Made by a program: the position numbers and the translations under genes. DNA of 25,154 bases. Origin: Ophiosphaerella korrae (Eukaryota > Ascomycota > Dothideomycetes > Pleosporales > Phaeosphaeriaceae). The stretch covers positions 1 to 25,154 of the forward strand of contig JALNQF010000521.1 of NCBI GenBank assembly GCA_028456385.1. Reading direction: 5' to 3'. The first letter of the stretch is position 1. Each line of letters starts with the position of its first letter. The notes under the pieces are model-generated. The model made no database searches. It was given only the letters and a program-made list of their open reading frames with translations, and had not been told where the DNA came from. Shown in pieces: positions 11,588-21,810 of this stretch.

Positions 11588-12014
11588 TGTAATAGGCTAC
11601 CTATCGTCGACTATAGGTACCTATAATAGAGGTTAGTAGATTAAGAGTTAATAACAAAAGTTTATATTAAGATCTATAATAACTATAAATAGTAGAAGAT
11701 ATTTTGTAACTATCTTGTACTAGCGTTCTATAGTTAAGGGATTAAATTACTAATACTATCCTAATAATATACATCCTATTAACTATATACTTGTCGTAAT
11801 CTATAATCTATAGCTACTAAGACTAATAGATTATAGATCGCCTTAATCTATAATCTATAGACGCTAAGAACCTATAGATTATAGATTACCCTAGGTATCT
11901 TAGTTATATATAGTCTCCTAATCGAGATTATTACCCTGCTCGTCCTATACTTTGTTAGCATCTAAGTTAAGGCTAATTAGCTCTATCTTAATTTCTTCTA
12001 TTACACCTATAATA
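11588..12014 (-). repeat. Element 2 5' LTR (right copy)
   Basis: This is the 427-bp partner of 4993-5419. TG at 11588 is intact on the + strand, while the other terminus reads TA instead of CA. It carries the U3 inverted-repeat cluster at about 11798-11890. A 61-bp leader separates it from the presumed gag start. I could not recognise a primer binding site for a named tRNA in that leader. Confidence 0.95.
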
Positions 12015-12019
12015 CTAGA
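12015..12019. repeat. Target site duplication of element 2 (right copy, CTAGA)
   Basis: CTAGA directly follows the right LTR and equals 4988-4992. The Pol frame of element 1 resumes immediately after it. Confidence 0.95.
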
Positions 12020-13770
12020 ACAAGCTACTATAGTATATACCTACTTTTACTACATTATAGGAATAAAACCTAAATTAGTAAACCTACTAGAGGATTTTCT
12101 ACTACCTTATAATATAGAACTAGACCTAGAACTCCTACTATATATTGTTAACCTACACCTAATAGAAGAATTACTAGATATAGCGTACTTAGAAGACTAA
12201 GTAGCTTAAGCTATATTTACTACTATAGATAGTAGATAATAAAAACTAATAAAAGCCTTCTATAATATAAGATACTACTTCTTATACGCTAATATTAGCT
12301 CTACTAGATTAAGAAAAGAAAAGTGCCTTTAGGTTAATAAAACGCGTCTATATATCTTTCTAAATACTTATCTACGCTACTAAATCTTTAATTTATACTA
12401 TAACTATTAGTTAGTAAGCTATAAAGGACTTTATAGTACGCTATATCTAATATATAAGTACTATTATTAGCCTAAGATACCTAAAGCTATTAAGTAATTT
12501 TATAATATATACTTAATCTACTACTATATAAAGAACTTATAAGATAGTAAACTTAGTTACCTCTAACCTATACTAATTTTCTACGCACCTTAGACTAATA
12601 TCTTAGTAGACTATATCTAATCCTTACTAACTAGTAAAAATAGTAGCTAGATTTATAAATATATCCTATTAATTTGCTACTATCTTATAAAAAGACGCTA
12701 TTTCTTCCCTTATAAGTTCTTAAAACCTAAGGAAGCTACCTAATATTTTATATCTATTTTTAAGCTTTATAGAGTCCTAATAAATATTATATCTAATAAA
12801 TAGATAATCTTTATTAGCTAATTTTAGCGCTATATATATAAACGCCTCTATATTACGTAAAAGCTCTTAACTACGTACTACTTAGAAACTAATAGCTAAA
12901 CTAAGTAAGTAAATTAAGCCCTAGAGATCTTTCTAAGGTAATACGTTAACTACGCGTAAGATAACTAGGTAGCCTAGCTATACGTAGCTAAGTTCTAAGT
13001 AAATAATACTATTAATATATCTATTAGGATAACCCTATTTCTTGTAGATCTAGGGTATTACTCCTATAGTAGTATACACCCTAGTAAAAATAATAAAGAT
13101 TAACTAAACTTAGCCTAACGCAACTAATATATATAAGCTAATAAGCTACTTAACGCCTATAGTAACCTAGTAGCTTACTTTAAAGAAAAAATACTCTAGG
13201 TATAATAAGAGTAAGTAGCCTAAGCTAATACCTTTTGCTAAAGTAGACTAGTATATAAAGTTAGTAACTAAGCTTATATTAGTATAGCTAATTAGAGAAC
13301 TACTTAGCTAACCCTAAAATTAGACTACTAATAGGTAGGCCTATACCTTATTAAGAAAGTTATCTATAATAGTAGAGTATATAAGCTAGTACTACCTTAA
13401 GAGATACTAAGTAAAGGCGTATTCTTAGTCTTCTCTCTAAAACTCTTGCGCTCTAGGAATTAAAAGCTTTTACTAGACTAAGACTTACTATAGCTAATCT
13501 CTATTATTATTACTAATAAAGAAACTAGTAGTATATATAAAGAATACCTAGTAGAAGCTATCTTAGACGTACGCTTTAAAGAGCATAGAAAACACGTAAG
13601 ATAATACTACTTAGTCTACTAGACTAGCTATAATAAACCTATATAAGAGCTAGTAGAAGAATTTATAAAATATAAAGCTACCTTTAACTTTTACTAGAAC
13701 TACCTAAAGAAAGCTAAACTACTAACTTTATATATACCTAAAAAATAGAGCCTTAATAAAGACGTAACCT
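12020..13770 (+). pseudogene. Element 1 pol, 3' part: integrase and chromodomain (decayed)
   Basis: This continues the Pol frame broken at 4992. After an acidic linker (open to 12200) comes the integrase HHCC zinc domain at about 12396-12521: His positions read Tyr at 12396, 12405 and 12420, and the Cys pair reads Tyr at 12510 and 12519. The catalytic core keeps the first Asp (12609-12611), has Asn for the second (12795-12797) and Lys for the Glu (12903-12905), both G-to-A changes. A QVNQALE-like motif follows. A GPY/F-like region near 13.3-13.4 kb precedes a chromodomain at 13548-13703. The end is blurred by the repeat at 13681-14051, so the stop codon is uncertain. Confidence 0.88.
13548..13703 (+). 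other. Chromodomain of element 1
   Basis: The frame reads LVEAILDVRF.., then YYLVY followed by TAG (expected Trp) and a TSYNKPI-TAA-ELVEEF segment, ending in FNFY. The order of aromatic positions (Tyr, then Trp at a TAG, then Trp at a TAA before EL) fits the chromodomain fold. It makes element 1 a chromovirus too, but it is clearly different in sequence from the chromodomain of elements 2 and 3. Confidence 0.85.
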
Positions 13771-14051
13771 ATTAGGGTATCTTAACTTACTAATAGGTAT
13801 AAAAAAAGCCCCCTCTAAGGCGTAATTACTACCTTTAGCCCTTACTAGAACTACTTAGATAAGCCTAAAACTATTAATAGGCGTAAAAAAGCTCTTTATA
13901 AGGTGTAATTACTACTTTTAACTTTTACTAGAACTACTTAGAGAAGCCTAAAATACTAACTATATACCTAAAATAGAGCTTAATAAAGACATAACCTAGT
14001 AGAGTACCTTAGCTATTAGTAGGCGCAAAAAGGCCCTCTAAGGTGTAATTA
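13681..14051 (+). repeat. Three diverged tandem copies of the chromodomain tail region
   Basis: Copy 1 (13681-13831, 151 bp) includes the end of the chromodomain. Copy 2 (13832-13915, 84 bp) is internally deleted. Copy 3 (13916-14051, 136 bp) is nearly full. All start with (C/T)TTTA..TTACTAGAACTAC and end with AAGG(C/T)GTAATTA. The divergence is consistent with mutation after duplication. Confidence 0.85.
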
Positions 14052-14558
14052 GAAAACTTTACTACTAGCTAAAGCTAAATTATAGCGTAAAAATAGTAGG
14101 AATAGTTTACTTTAGCTAGTAAGCGTAGGACTCTTTTTAGGTTAGGGCCTACCCCTACTACTATAGCTGCGACTACTACGCTCCTTTATAACTAGTTACG
14201 CGTAGGTCTAGTTTACTATTATAGAATTTACGACTAGCTACTAAATTCCTAGCTAGGGCTACTTTACGCTACCTACTCCTTAATACTTATAAATATTAGG
14301 CTTACTAGGTCCCCTATATTAACGAACCTACTTATTATAAAGCCTATATCTATAGTAAGTACTTATATAGAGATCTAGTACTATTAAGTTACTTAGTAGT
14401 ATTAACTTTACCTTCCCTTATACTATATACAAACTCTTTTAGGTTTAATTTTATTAATATAGGGTAGAGGTAGTAGAAAAGAGTTTATAGTTAATACGTT
14501 TTATATATAGAAGTTATGTAGGTTTTAATTTTATACTAAAATTAGTAAAAACCTTAGC
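14052..14558. other. Non-coding flank between element 1 and element 3
   Basis: I recognise no coding frame. Once element 3 and one TCTAT are removed, this segment joins 21602 onwards. The joined stretch contains a promoter-like run near 21.74 kb and could be the 3' LTR of element 1 or the 5' LTR of another element. No second copy is present in the window to test this. Confidence 0.4.
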
Positions 14559-14563
14559 TCTAT
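14559..14563. repeat. Target site duplication of element 3 (left copy, TCTAT)
   Basis: TCTAT immediately precedes the left LTR and is repeated at 21597-21601 after the right LTR. Confidence 0.93.
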
Positions 14564-15006
14564 TATTATAGCTATAACAAGAGAAAACTAATTTAAACTA
14601 ATTAGTCTTGCTATAGATAATAACAACGTATATAACTTATAGGGAAACGAGCTAGACTAAGAAGCTAACTATAATAGGGACACGTAATAGATTTACAATT
14701 TGCAATCTTAGTAAACATAAAGTATAAAGCTAAGTACGTAATAGATTTGTAATTCGCGATCTTAGTAAACACAAAGTACGAAGCTAGCTAAGAGGCCTAA
14801 GTATATAGTTAGTAGTAATATATATTATTAGGATACTATTAGCAATCTAATCCTTTAACTATAAAACGCTAATACAAGATAGTTACAAAATATCTTCTAT
14901 TGTTTATAGTTATTGTAGATTACTATATAATCTTTTGTTATTATCTTATAATCTACTAACTCTTTTAAGAATAGTACTTATAGTCGACGATAGGAGACCT
15001 ATTATA
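14564..15006 (+). repeat. Element 3 5' LTR
   Basis: This 443-bp LTR is identical in length to 21154-21596. The outer terminus reads TA where the other copy keeps TG. Nearly all differences between the two copies are transitions, in both directions, and I noticed no indel. It contains a 54-bp direct repeat at 14684-14737 and 14738-14791. Confidence 0.95.
14684..14791 (+). repeat. Two 54-bp direct repeats in the U3 of element 3 (left LTR)
   Basis: Both units start GTAATAGATT and contain a (C/T)GCGAT-like word followed by CTTAGTAAACA and AAAGT. The right LTR has the same pair at 21274-21327 and 21328-21381, where CGCGATTCGCGAT is intact in the first unit. Tandem repeats in U3 are typical of enhancers. 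The element 2 LTR lacks them and has inverted repeats instead. Confidence 0.85.
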
Positions 15007-15067
15007 CCTTGCTAATTTAGTTATTGCGAGAAGCGAAGCGTAAGTAGCGTATAGTCTAGCTAACACG

Positions 15068-18000
15068 ATAGTAGAAAATATAACTAAACAAATAAGTAAA
15101 GTACCTAGGAGTAGTTATAAATTAGATAGTACTATATAGGAAACAATTAAGGACTAAATTAATAACTTAATCTTAGATAAAGAAGATATAAAGATAGTAA
15201 TTAATACTTTAGAAACGTAGAACAAGGAACTATAGGATTACACAAAATAAAATAAATCATAAATTAAAGCTATTATTATAGGCTAAAATTAGATAGAACT
15301 AATTACGCAACGCCTAGAGATAAGCGCGACAAAAAAACTACTAAAAATACCTATCCTTAAGAAGTTTAATAGAACAAGGGAGAAACTAAGACCCTTTATT
15401 ATATTAGTACAACTTTAAATAGATATACAAGTACTACACTTTAATATAGAAGAGAAGAAAGTAATATATATTAGACTATACCTTAAAGAAGACGTAATAA
15501 GATAGTACAAACCTTACTAGATAGATTATACAATATATTCCCTAATAACCTAGAAGGATAAAACTAGAGCTATTTTTAGAAGTTATAAATACTTTACTAA
15601 ACGAATAAGAGTAGTATTTAGAGATATAGACGTTACCTAACAAGCTAAAAAATAGCTAGAAAAGCTTACACAAAACTAGAGTGTTCTAAAATATATATTA
15701 TAGTTTAAGTAACTATTGTAGAATATAGAATAGAATAAGTTAGCCTTAATATTACGATTTAAGCAAGGACTAAACTCTAAAATCTAATACAAAATAATCT
15801 ATATAGAGAAACTAAGGATACTAGAAGCCCTAAAGTAATAGGTAATACAAATTAACAACAATCTTTAAGAATAGAAGAAGAACAAATATAGAGGTTATAC
15901 CTACAACTATAATAAGGGAAACCTAATAGTCCTTAACGCTAATAAGGATAAGAAGAAGAAGAATAAAGACTTTACGTACTTTAACTATAGTAAGAAAGGC
16001 TACTACGCAAAGAACTACTAATTATAAAAGAAGAAGGATATAGTATACTATAAGTATAGGAAACTAGGATACTTTATAAAAGACTACAAAAGTAAGGACC
16101 TAAAAAAAGAAACTTAGTTAAAAATAACTAAAAAGAAGAAAGAAGTACTACAAGTATAGGCTAAACCTTAGGAGAAAGTAGCTAGGAGTAAAGAAATATA
16201 ATACGCGATACTCTATTAGACCTTTTATTATAACAATAACTACTATATATATCTTTCTAGTAAATAGGGAGTAGTATAGTTCCTATAGAAATAGAGATAT
16301 AGAGTAGTAGTAATAAAGGAAAGTAGAATAAAAGTATAGCTAGAAGAGATAGTATATATAATAGGCCTACTATTAGAAGATTTAGAAGGGGAAAAGCCCT
16401 AGATTCTATTAATCTAGGCCGAAGAACTAGTACTAGATAAAGAGACTACTACAACTACCTCTAAAGGACTAAGAGGAAGTAAAGGACAAGTTAGTATAAG
16501 AGGTATAGAATACGCCTAGCTAATAATATACAGCTATAACAGCTATACAATAATAGATATAGAGGAACGAAACAAATAATAGAGATTTATTTAGATATAC
16601 TTAATAGTTATAAGTATAGAGGAAGCGTATAAAGACTAGAAAGAACATAATCCTAAAAAGATAAAGTTTACACTATTCTAAGAATAGATAAAGTAATATA
16701 TAGTTATAGTAAGAAGAATACCTATATAAAGAGAATAGTAATACCTTATAAGAAAGACGCAATAGATTAATAAAGCCTATATACTAAGAATACTAGTAGT
16801 ATACTATATTCTAATAATAAATATACCTAGAAAAGATAAATACTAGAAAGAGGATAATAAAATAATAGACCTAGAATATCTAGTATATTTTAAAGTATTA
16901 TAGATATTATACCTAGACAAGAATTATATTATATATAGAAACTCTAAAGTAAATAACAACGTATAGCCTATAAGAAGAAAAGGCTATAACTATATAAGAG
17001 TAATTCTAGCAAAAAATATCTAAGGATAGGAAATAATCCTAGAAGATAGATACGTAGTAGTAAGACCTAGACCTAAGTTAACTAAGAAATACGTCTAAGA
17101 AGGACTATAGTATAAATATACAAATAATAAATATCTAAAATATAAAGAATACAAACTTAAAGTAGGGCTATAGCTCTAGAAAGATAGATAATTTACTAAG
17201 TCGCCTAAGTAAAAAAAGCTAGAAGGTATAGGAGGCCTATATATTACAAAAACAAGTATATACTAAGGAAAAAAAGTACAATTAAGAAATAATAGTAGAG
17301 CTACAAAGAACTTTATATTAAAGAAGTTTGTAAAAATATAAGGAATAAAGTATATAATAAAGAAATACCCTTAATAATTAAGTATAATTAAAGGAAAACT
17401 ATTTAAAGAACCTATTAGGTTTAAAACAGTTCCCTCTATATTAGAACTAAAAGAGATAATAATTATAAATATAATTATAGATATAACTACAATTAATAAT
17501 AAATAAGATATAATATTAGGTATACTACAGTTATAGATAACTAACCTATATATTAATTAGAGAATAGGAAAGATTAGTTACTATAAAATAGATATATTAA
17601 AAGCTAACATAAACACTTATAAAAGAGAATTTCTTAAAGAATATAAAAAATAGGAAAAATAGCTTATAGAGCTAGAAGACTATCTTCTAGAATATTAACT
17701 ATAGGACTTAGCGATAGAATTAGAAGAAGGTAGAAACGTAAGATAGAGCCTAGTCTACTAAAAAATAGAATAAGAATCTAAAATTAAATAAGTATTTATC
17801 TAAAATATAATAAAAAAAGTATAAAAAAGAGAATTTAAATCCTTAGTAGCGTATAGACTTATATTTGTAGATAAGAAAGGAATAAATAATAAGAGACTCT
17901 ATATAGACGTTAGAAAAACTAACGCAATTACAAACAAGAACTAATATCTATTACTACAAATTAATGCGATACAAGATAGGCTATAGAAGGCTAAAATCTT

Positions 18001-20500
18001 TACAAAGTTAGATATCTAGAACGCCTACTACTAGATTAGAATTAAAAAAGGTAATAAATAGAAAATAGTATTTAGAACATAGTATAGACTATACAAATAT
18101 TTAGTTATACTATTTAGCTTAATAAACGCACTAGTAGCCTTTTAAGAAAGAATTAATATAGTACTAAGAGAATACTTAGACGTATTTATATTTATATACC
18201 TAGATAACATCCTTATATTCTTAGAAATAGAAGAAGAATATATACAATATATATACAAAGTACTAGAGAAATTAGTAGAAGCTAAAATATTCTTTAAGAT
18301 AAGAAATTACAAGTTCTATATAAAAGAAATAGACTTCCTTAGATTTATTATTAAACTAGGAAAAATTAAGATTAACCTAAAAAAGATTATATTAATTAAC
18401 GAATAGCTAATACTAAGAAACCTAAAAGAGGTATAATAATTTTATAAGCTAGCTAACTTTTACAAGAAGTTAATAGTAAGATAGTCTAAAGATATAGAAC
18501 TAATAACAAGACTTATAAAGAAAGATACGCTATTTAAATAGATAAAGGAATGTAATAAAGTATTTAATAAGATTAAGAAGAAATTTATAGAAAATCTAGT
18601 TATTAGAATATATAATCTAGACCTACTAGTAATAGTAAAGATAGATATATCTAACTTAGTCTATAGAATAGCACTAATACAAGAAGATCTAGAAACTAAA
18701 AAGGAATACTTAGTTAAATACTTCTCTAAGAAAATAAAAGAAGTAGAACTTAACTACTTAATATATAACAAAGAGATACTAGTAATCTACAAAGTATTTA
18801 AACAATAGAGAGTATACCTATAAGGAGTAAAGTATTAGACAAAGGTTTATATAGACTATAAGAATCTTATAGGATTTATAATAAATAAGGAATTATTATA
18901 ATAATATATAAGATAGTAGGGGATTTTATTAATGTTTAATATAGAAATTATATATACAAAAGAGAAAGACAACTAATTTATAGACGCCTTTAGTAGAAGA
19001 CTAGACCTATAAAAAGAAGTAAGTACTACTAGTACTATTCTAGTTAAGAATAAGGAAGGACACCTAGTCTTAAATATACCTAAAATAGCCGCAACACTTA
19101 AAAGAATAAGTAGCGAGCTAAACAAATAGATTTAGAAAATAATAAAAGAAGTATCTAAAGAAATAGAGAAACTAGAAATCTAAGAAGGACTTATATAAGC
19201 CTATAGAAGAATATATATTCTAAAGAAGATATAGAGAGAATTTATATAATAATTCTATAAGCTACTAGTATATAGCTACTAAGGTATTAATAAAATATTA
19301 GATAGACTACTATAAGAATACTATATTCCTAAAGTAAGGTAACTAGTAATAGAAGTACTACAAGATTGTATAGAATACTATAGGAATAAATATAGTAGAC
19401 ATATACTATATAGAATATTACAACTAGTAGAAATACTAGAATAACTATAAAGAGTTATTACAATAGACTTTATTATAAAGCTACCTAAGTCTAAAGACCT
19501 AATATTAGGAGTTAAGTACGATAAAATCCTAATAATAGTAGATAAATTAATAAAGTATACGTACTTTAGACTATATAAAGAGAAAAGTAAGACAGAGGTT
19601 ACTATATATTAAGTTCTAGGAATAGTAATTAGTTAATATAGACTACTAGATAAAATTATTATAGATAAAGATATACGATTTATATCGAAATTATAGAGAA
19701 TAATAGTAGTATAATTAGGAATATAATATATAATGTCTATAGTATATTATCTATAAATAGATAGATAATTAGAACGAATAAATTAAATAGTAGAATAATA
19801 CCTAAAATACTACCTTAACTATAACTAGAACAATTAGGTATAGCTACTACCTATAGTATAGTTAGTATATAATAGCGTAAAGAATATAGTAATAGGAATA
19901 TTACCTTTCTTTATAAACTACGGATTTTAAGCTAATATATACTAGATACTAAGAAACTAGATATCTTAGTCTCTAAGAGGAGAAAACTTTACTAATAGAC
20001 TTAAAGATATATACAATTAACTAAGATAAGATATAGAATTCCTATACGACTAAATAGTAAAGTACTACAATAAAAAATATAAAGAAAGACCCTAGTTTAG
20101 AGAGAGAGAAAAAGTATAGTTAGTACGAAAAAATATTAAAAGTAAACAACTAAGTTTAAAATTAGACTACGTTAAGATAGGACTATACAAGATTAAAAAA
20201 GAAGTTACACTAGTTATATTTAAATTAAAGCTACTAAACAAGATAAAGATATACTTAATATTCTACGTAGCCTTACTAGAACAAGTACTATAAAATGTAA
20301 AACTACTAGTATATAAAGTAGATATATATAGAGAATAGGAAGAATAAGAAGTTAAAGAAATCTTATAGTACTAGTTCTATAATAGGAGAAACTACTATTT
20401 AGTAGAATAGATAAGTATAGACGAGAAAGGACAACTATAGGAAAGGATATAGGAACCTAAAGATAATTTTAATTACTTTAAGAAACTAGAGGACTACTAA
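15068..20500 (+). pseudogene. Element 3 gag-pol polyprotein, single 5433-nt frame (decayed)
   Basis: One frame runs from the ATA at 15068 (probable former ATG) to TAA 20498-20500, with no frameshift. Gag carries two CCHC zinc knuckles at 15977-16018 and 16046-16087, with every Cys and His read as Tyr. After about 1.2 kb of unassigned in-frame sequence comes a protease with Asn-Ser-Arg-Ala at 17291-17302. RT is centred on Tyr-Leu-Asp-Asn at 18197-18208. RNase H (about 18.6-18.96 kb) keeps an Asp at 18644-18646. The integrase has its HHCC domain with Tyr for His at 19271 and 19277, a surviving Cys at 19367 and Tyr for the second Cys at 19376. The integrase core still has Asp 19466-19468, Asp 19664-19666 and Glu 19772-19774. 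A chromodomain closes the protein. A single fused gag-pol with a C-terminal chromodomain is common among fungal chromoviruses. Confidence 0.93.
20348..20497 (+). other. Chromodomain at the end of element 3 Pol
   Basis: The frame reads EVKEIL.., FYNRRNYYLVE, TAG at the expected Trp, then DEKGQL, TAG, ER.., ending KKLEDY before TAA. It follows the integrase C-terminal domain directly. It matches the element 2 chromodomain closely and is predicted to direct integration to marked chromatin. Confidence 0.88.
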
Positions 20501-20991
20501 AGTTAAAACTCTCTAGACTACCTTGTAGTAAACTAAGAAAATTAGTACTACTAGCGCTAAATAGAGAGACGTTAGGAACATTTAATATAATAGGAGCTAG
20601 AGCAGCCTAAACTATATTCTTAAAGTCTATCTTAGCTTCTAAGGTATAAGACTATTTAGATAATTTAGCGTTATTATAAGCCTTTATCTTATAAAGACGC
20701 TTAATATAAGAATAAAGATCTACTAGCTTACGTAGAGTTAGCTTACGCTTAGCCTTAGCCTCTATAAGCTATAACAATAGTATCTCTTAAGCTTAGTTAA
20801 TAGCTTGCCTTATATAACTTAGTAAGAGGAGATTATATAATAATTAAATACTTACACTCTATAATAGAAATACCTAATAGTATATACTTATATTAGATAT
20901 TAGCTAAGATACATTTATTATAGTGTTTGCTATCCTTTAAAGATATAAGACAAGTAAGCTTTAATTAAGTATAGTAGGTATAAGGAAATAT
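20469..20991 (-). pseudogene. Opposite-strand zinc-cluster-like gene of element 3
   Basis: This is the counterpart of 5582-6125, read against gag-pol. The aligned start is ATA (20989-20991, ATG in element 2). A six-Cys module follows at 20890-20982 with spacing X2, X6, X9, X2, X6. Two Cys remain (TGT at 20950-20952 and 20911-20913) and four read Tyr. The spacing resembles fungal Zn(II)2Cys6 clusters. The C-terminal part starts near 20792, in a frame shifted by one, with an AKAKRKLTLRKLVDLYSYIK-like basic stretch and LEAKIDF, probably helical. GTAAGT (from 20855 downward) and TTAACTAAG (ending 20792) could bound a 64-bp intron. The final TAA is 20469-20471; the TAA at 20478 aligns with TAG in element 2 and reads as a former Trp. 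The gene overlaps the end of pol. I do not recognise a named family. Confidence 0.6.
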
Positions 20992-21153
20992 TTTAACCTT
21001 ATTACGAGTAACGCAAGTAACAAGGAGAAGTTTATTGTAATTAGAATACGAAGATATAGAGAATAATAAAGAACTAGAAATAAATAAAGAAACTAGACTA
21101 ATAACCTTAGGCCTAGGGTAAAGGAATAAAAATCTACCTAGAGAGAGGAATAG

Positions 21154-21596
21154 TGTTATAGCTATAATAAGAGAAAACTAATTTAAACTAATTAGTCCTA
21201 CTATAGATAATAACGACGTATATAACCTATAGGGAAACAAGCTAGACTAGGAAGCTAACTACAATAGGGACACGTAATAGATTCGCGATTCGCGATCTTA
21301 GTAAAAACAAAGTATAAAGCTAAGTACGTAATAGATTTGTAATTCGCGATCTTAGTAAACACAAAGTACAAAGCTAGCTAAGAGGCCTAAGTATATAGTT
21401 AGTAGTAATGTATATTATTAAGATACTATTAGTAATCTAATCCTTTAACTATAGAACGCTAATACAAGATAGTTATAAGATATCTTCTATTATTTATAGT
21501 TATTATAGATTACTATACAATCTTTTGTTATTATCTTATAATCTACTAACCCCTTTAAGAATAGTACCTATAGTTAATAATAGGAGACCTATTATA
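21154..21596 (+). repeat. Element 3 3' LTR
   Basis: This 443-bp LTR starts TGTTATAG and ends CCTATTATA, matching 14564-15006. The last 200 bp or so are also related to the element 2 LTR, while the first part is not. It contains the 54-bp direct repeat pair at 21274-21381. Confidence 0.95.
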
Positions 21597-21601
21597 TCTA
21601 T
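21597..21601. repeat. Target site duplication of element 3 (right copy, TCTAT)
   Basis: TCTAT directly follows the right LTR and equals 14559-14563. Confidence 0.93.
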
Positions 21602-21742
21602 ACTCTATAAATAACAATTTTAACTCTAAAAATAGTTAACCTTATTAACCCTAGCTACTACTACTACTACCTAATAGGTATTATTAGTTAATTAGAGCCC
21701 TTTTTAAGCTCTAGGAATTCGCTCTTTAAAAGGAGAGAGACG

Positions 21743-21749
21743 TATAAAG
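21743..21749 (+). promoter_or_regulatory. TATA-like box, possibly of an LTR promoter
   Basis: TATAAAG follows an AAAAGGAGAGAGACG run and precedes a pyrimidine-rich TTATCTCTTATATCTC stretch, an arrangement seen at LTR transcription starts. In DNA this AT-rich such words also arise by chance. Confidence 0.3.
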
Positions 21750-21783
21750 AAGTTATCTCTTATATCTCTTATTTTCGCACTAA

Positions 21784-21810
21784 TATTAGTAAGTTTGCAA
21801 CTTACTAACA
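21784..21810. repeat. 27-bp near-perfect palindrome
   Basis: The arms TTAGTAAGTT (21786-21795) and AACTTACTAA (21799-21808) are perfect reverse complements around TGC. One more step outward gives TA...CA in place of TG...CA, a single RIP-type mismatch. The ends would then read TGTTAG...CTAACA, like the ends of an LTR or other mobile element. Its role is unknown. Confidence 0.8.

Larger units (their letters stand above)
4993..12014 (-). mobile_element. Element 2: full-length RIP-degraded chromovirus, reverse strand
   Basis: This is a complete 7022-bp Ty3/gypsy element with chromodomain, in reverse orientation and nested in element 1. Its two LTRs are equal in length (427 bp) and flanked by CTAGA. 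In its own sense it carries the 5' LTR (11588-12014), a 61-bp leader, one gag-pol frame (11526-6094), a 3' region with an opposite-strand gene (5582-6125 on +), and the 3' LTR (4993-5419). On the right copy the LTR ends are TG...CA-like: TG survives at 11588 on the + strand, while the other end reads TA. Element 3 is the same family. Confidence 0.95.
14564..21596 (+). mobile_element. Element 3: full-length RIP-degraded chromovirus
   Basis: This is a complete 7033-bp element of the same family as element 2, in the opposite orientation. It has two 443-bp LTRs, a 5-bp TCTAT target duplication, a 61-bp leader, one gag-pol frame (15068-20500) and a 653-bp 3' region with an opposite-strand gene (20469-20991). 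The interior aligns with element 2 along its whole length, while the first half of U3 differs. Like element 2, it has kept its length while losing nearly every Cys, Trp and many Gln codons. Confidence 0.95.

Noticed and set aside
11952..12200. An open 82-codon frame without stops on the + strand
   Set aside because: It starts inside the element 2 LTR and runs across the insertion boundary at 12014 into the element 1 pol linker. It is a fortuitous join, not a gene; the part after 12020 is covered by the element 1 pol entry.
15007..15067. Primer binding site after the element 3 5' LTR
   Set aside because: The expected position is clear, but the sequence does not match a tRNA 3' end I can name. 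Mutation or self-priming could explain this, and I cannot decide.
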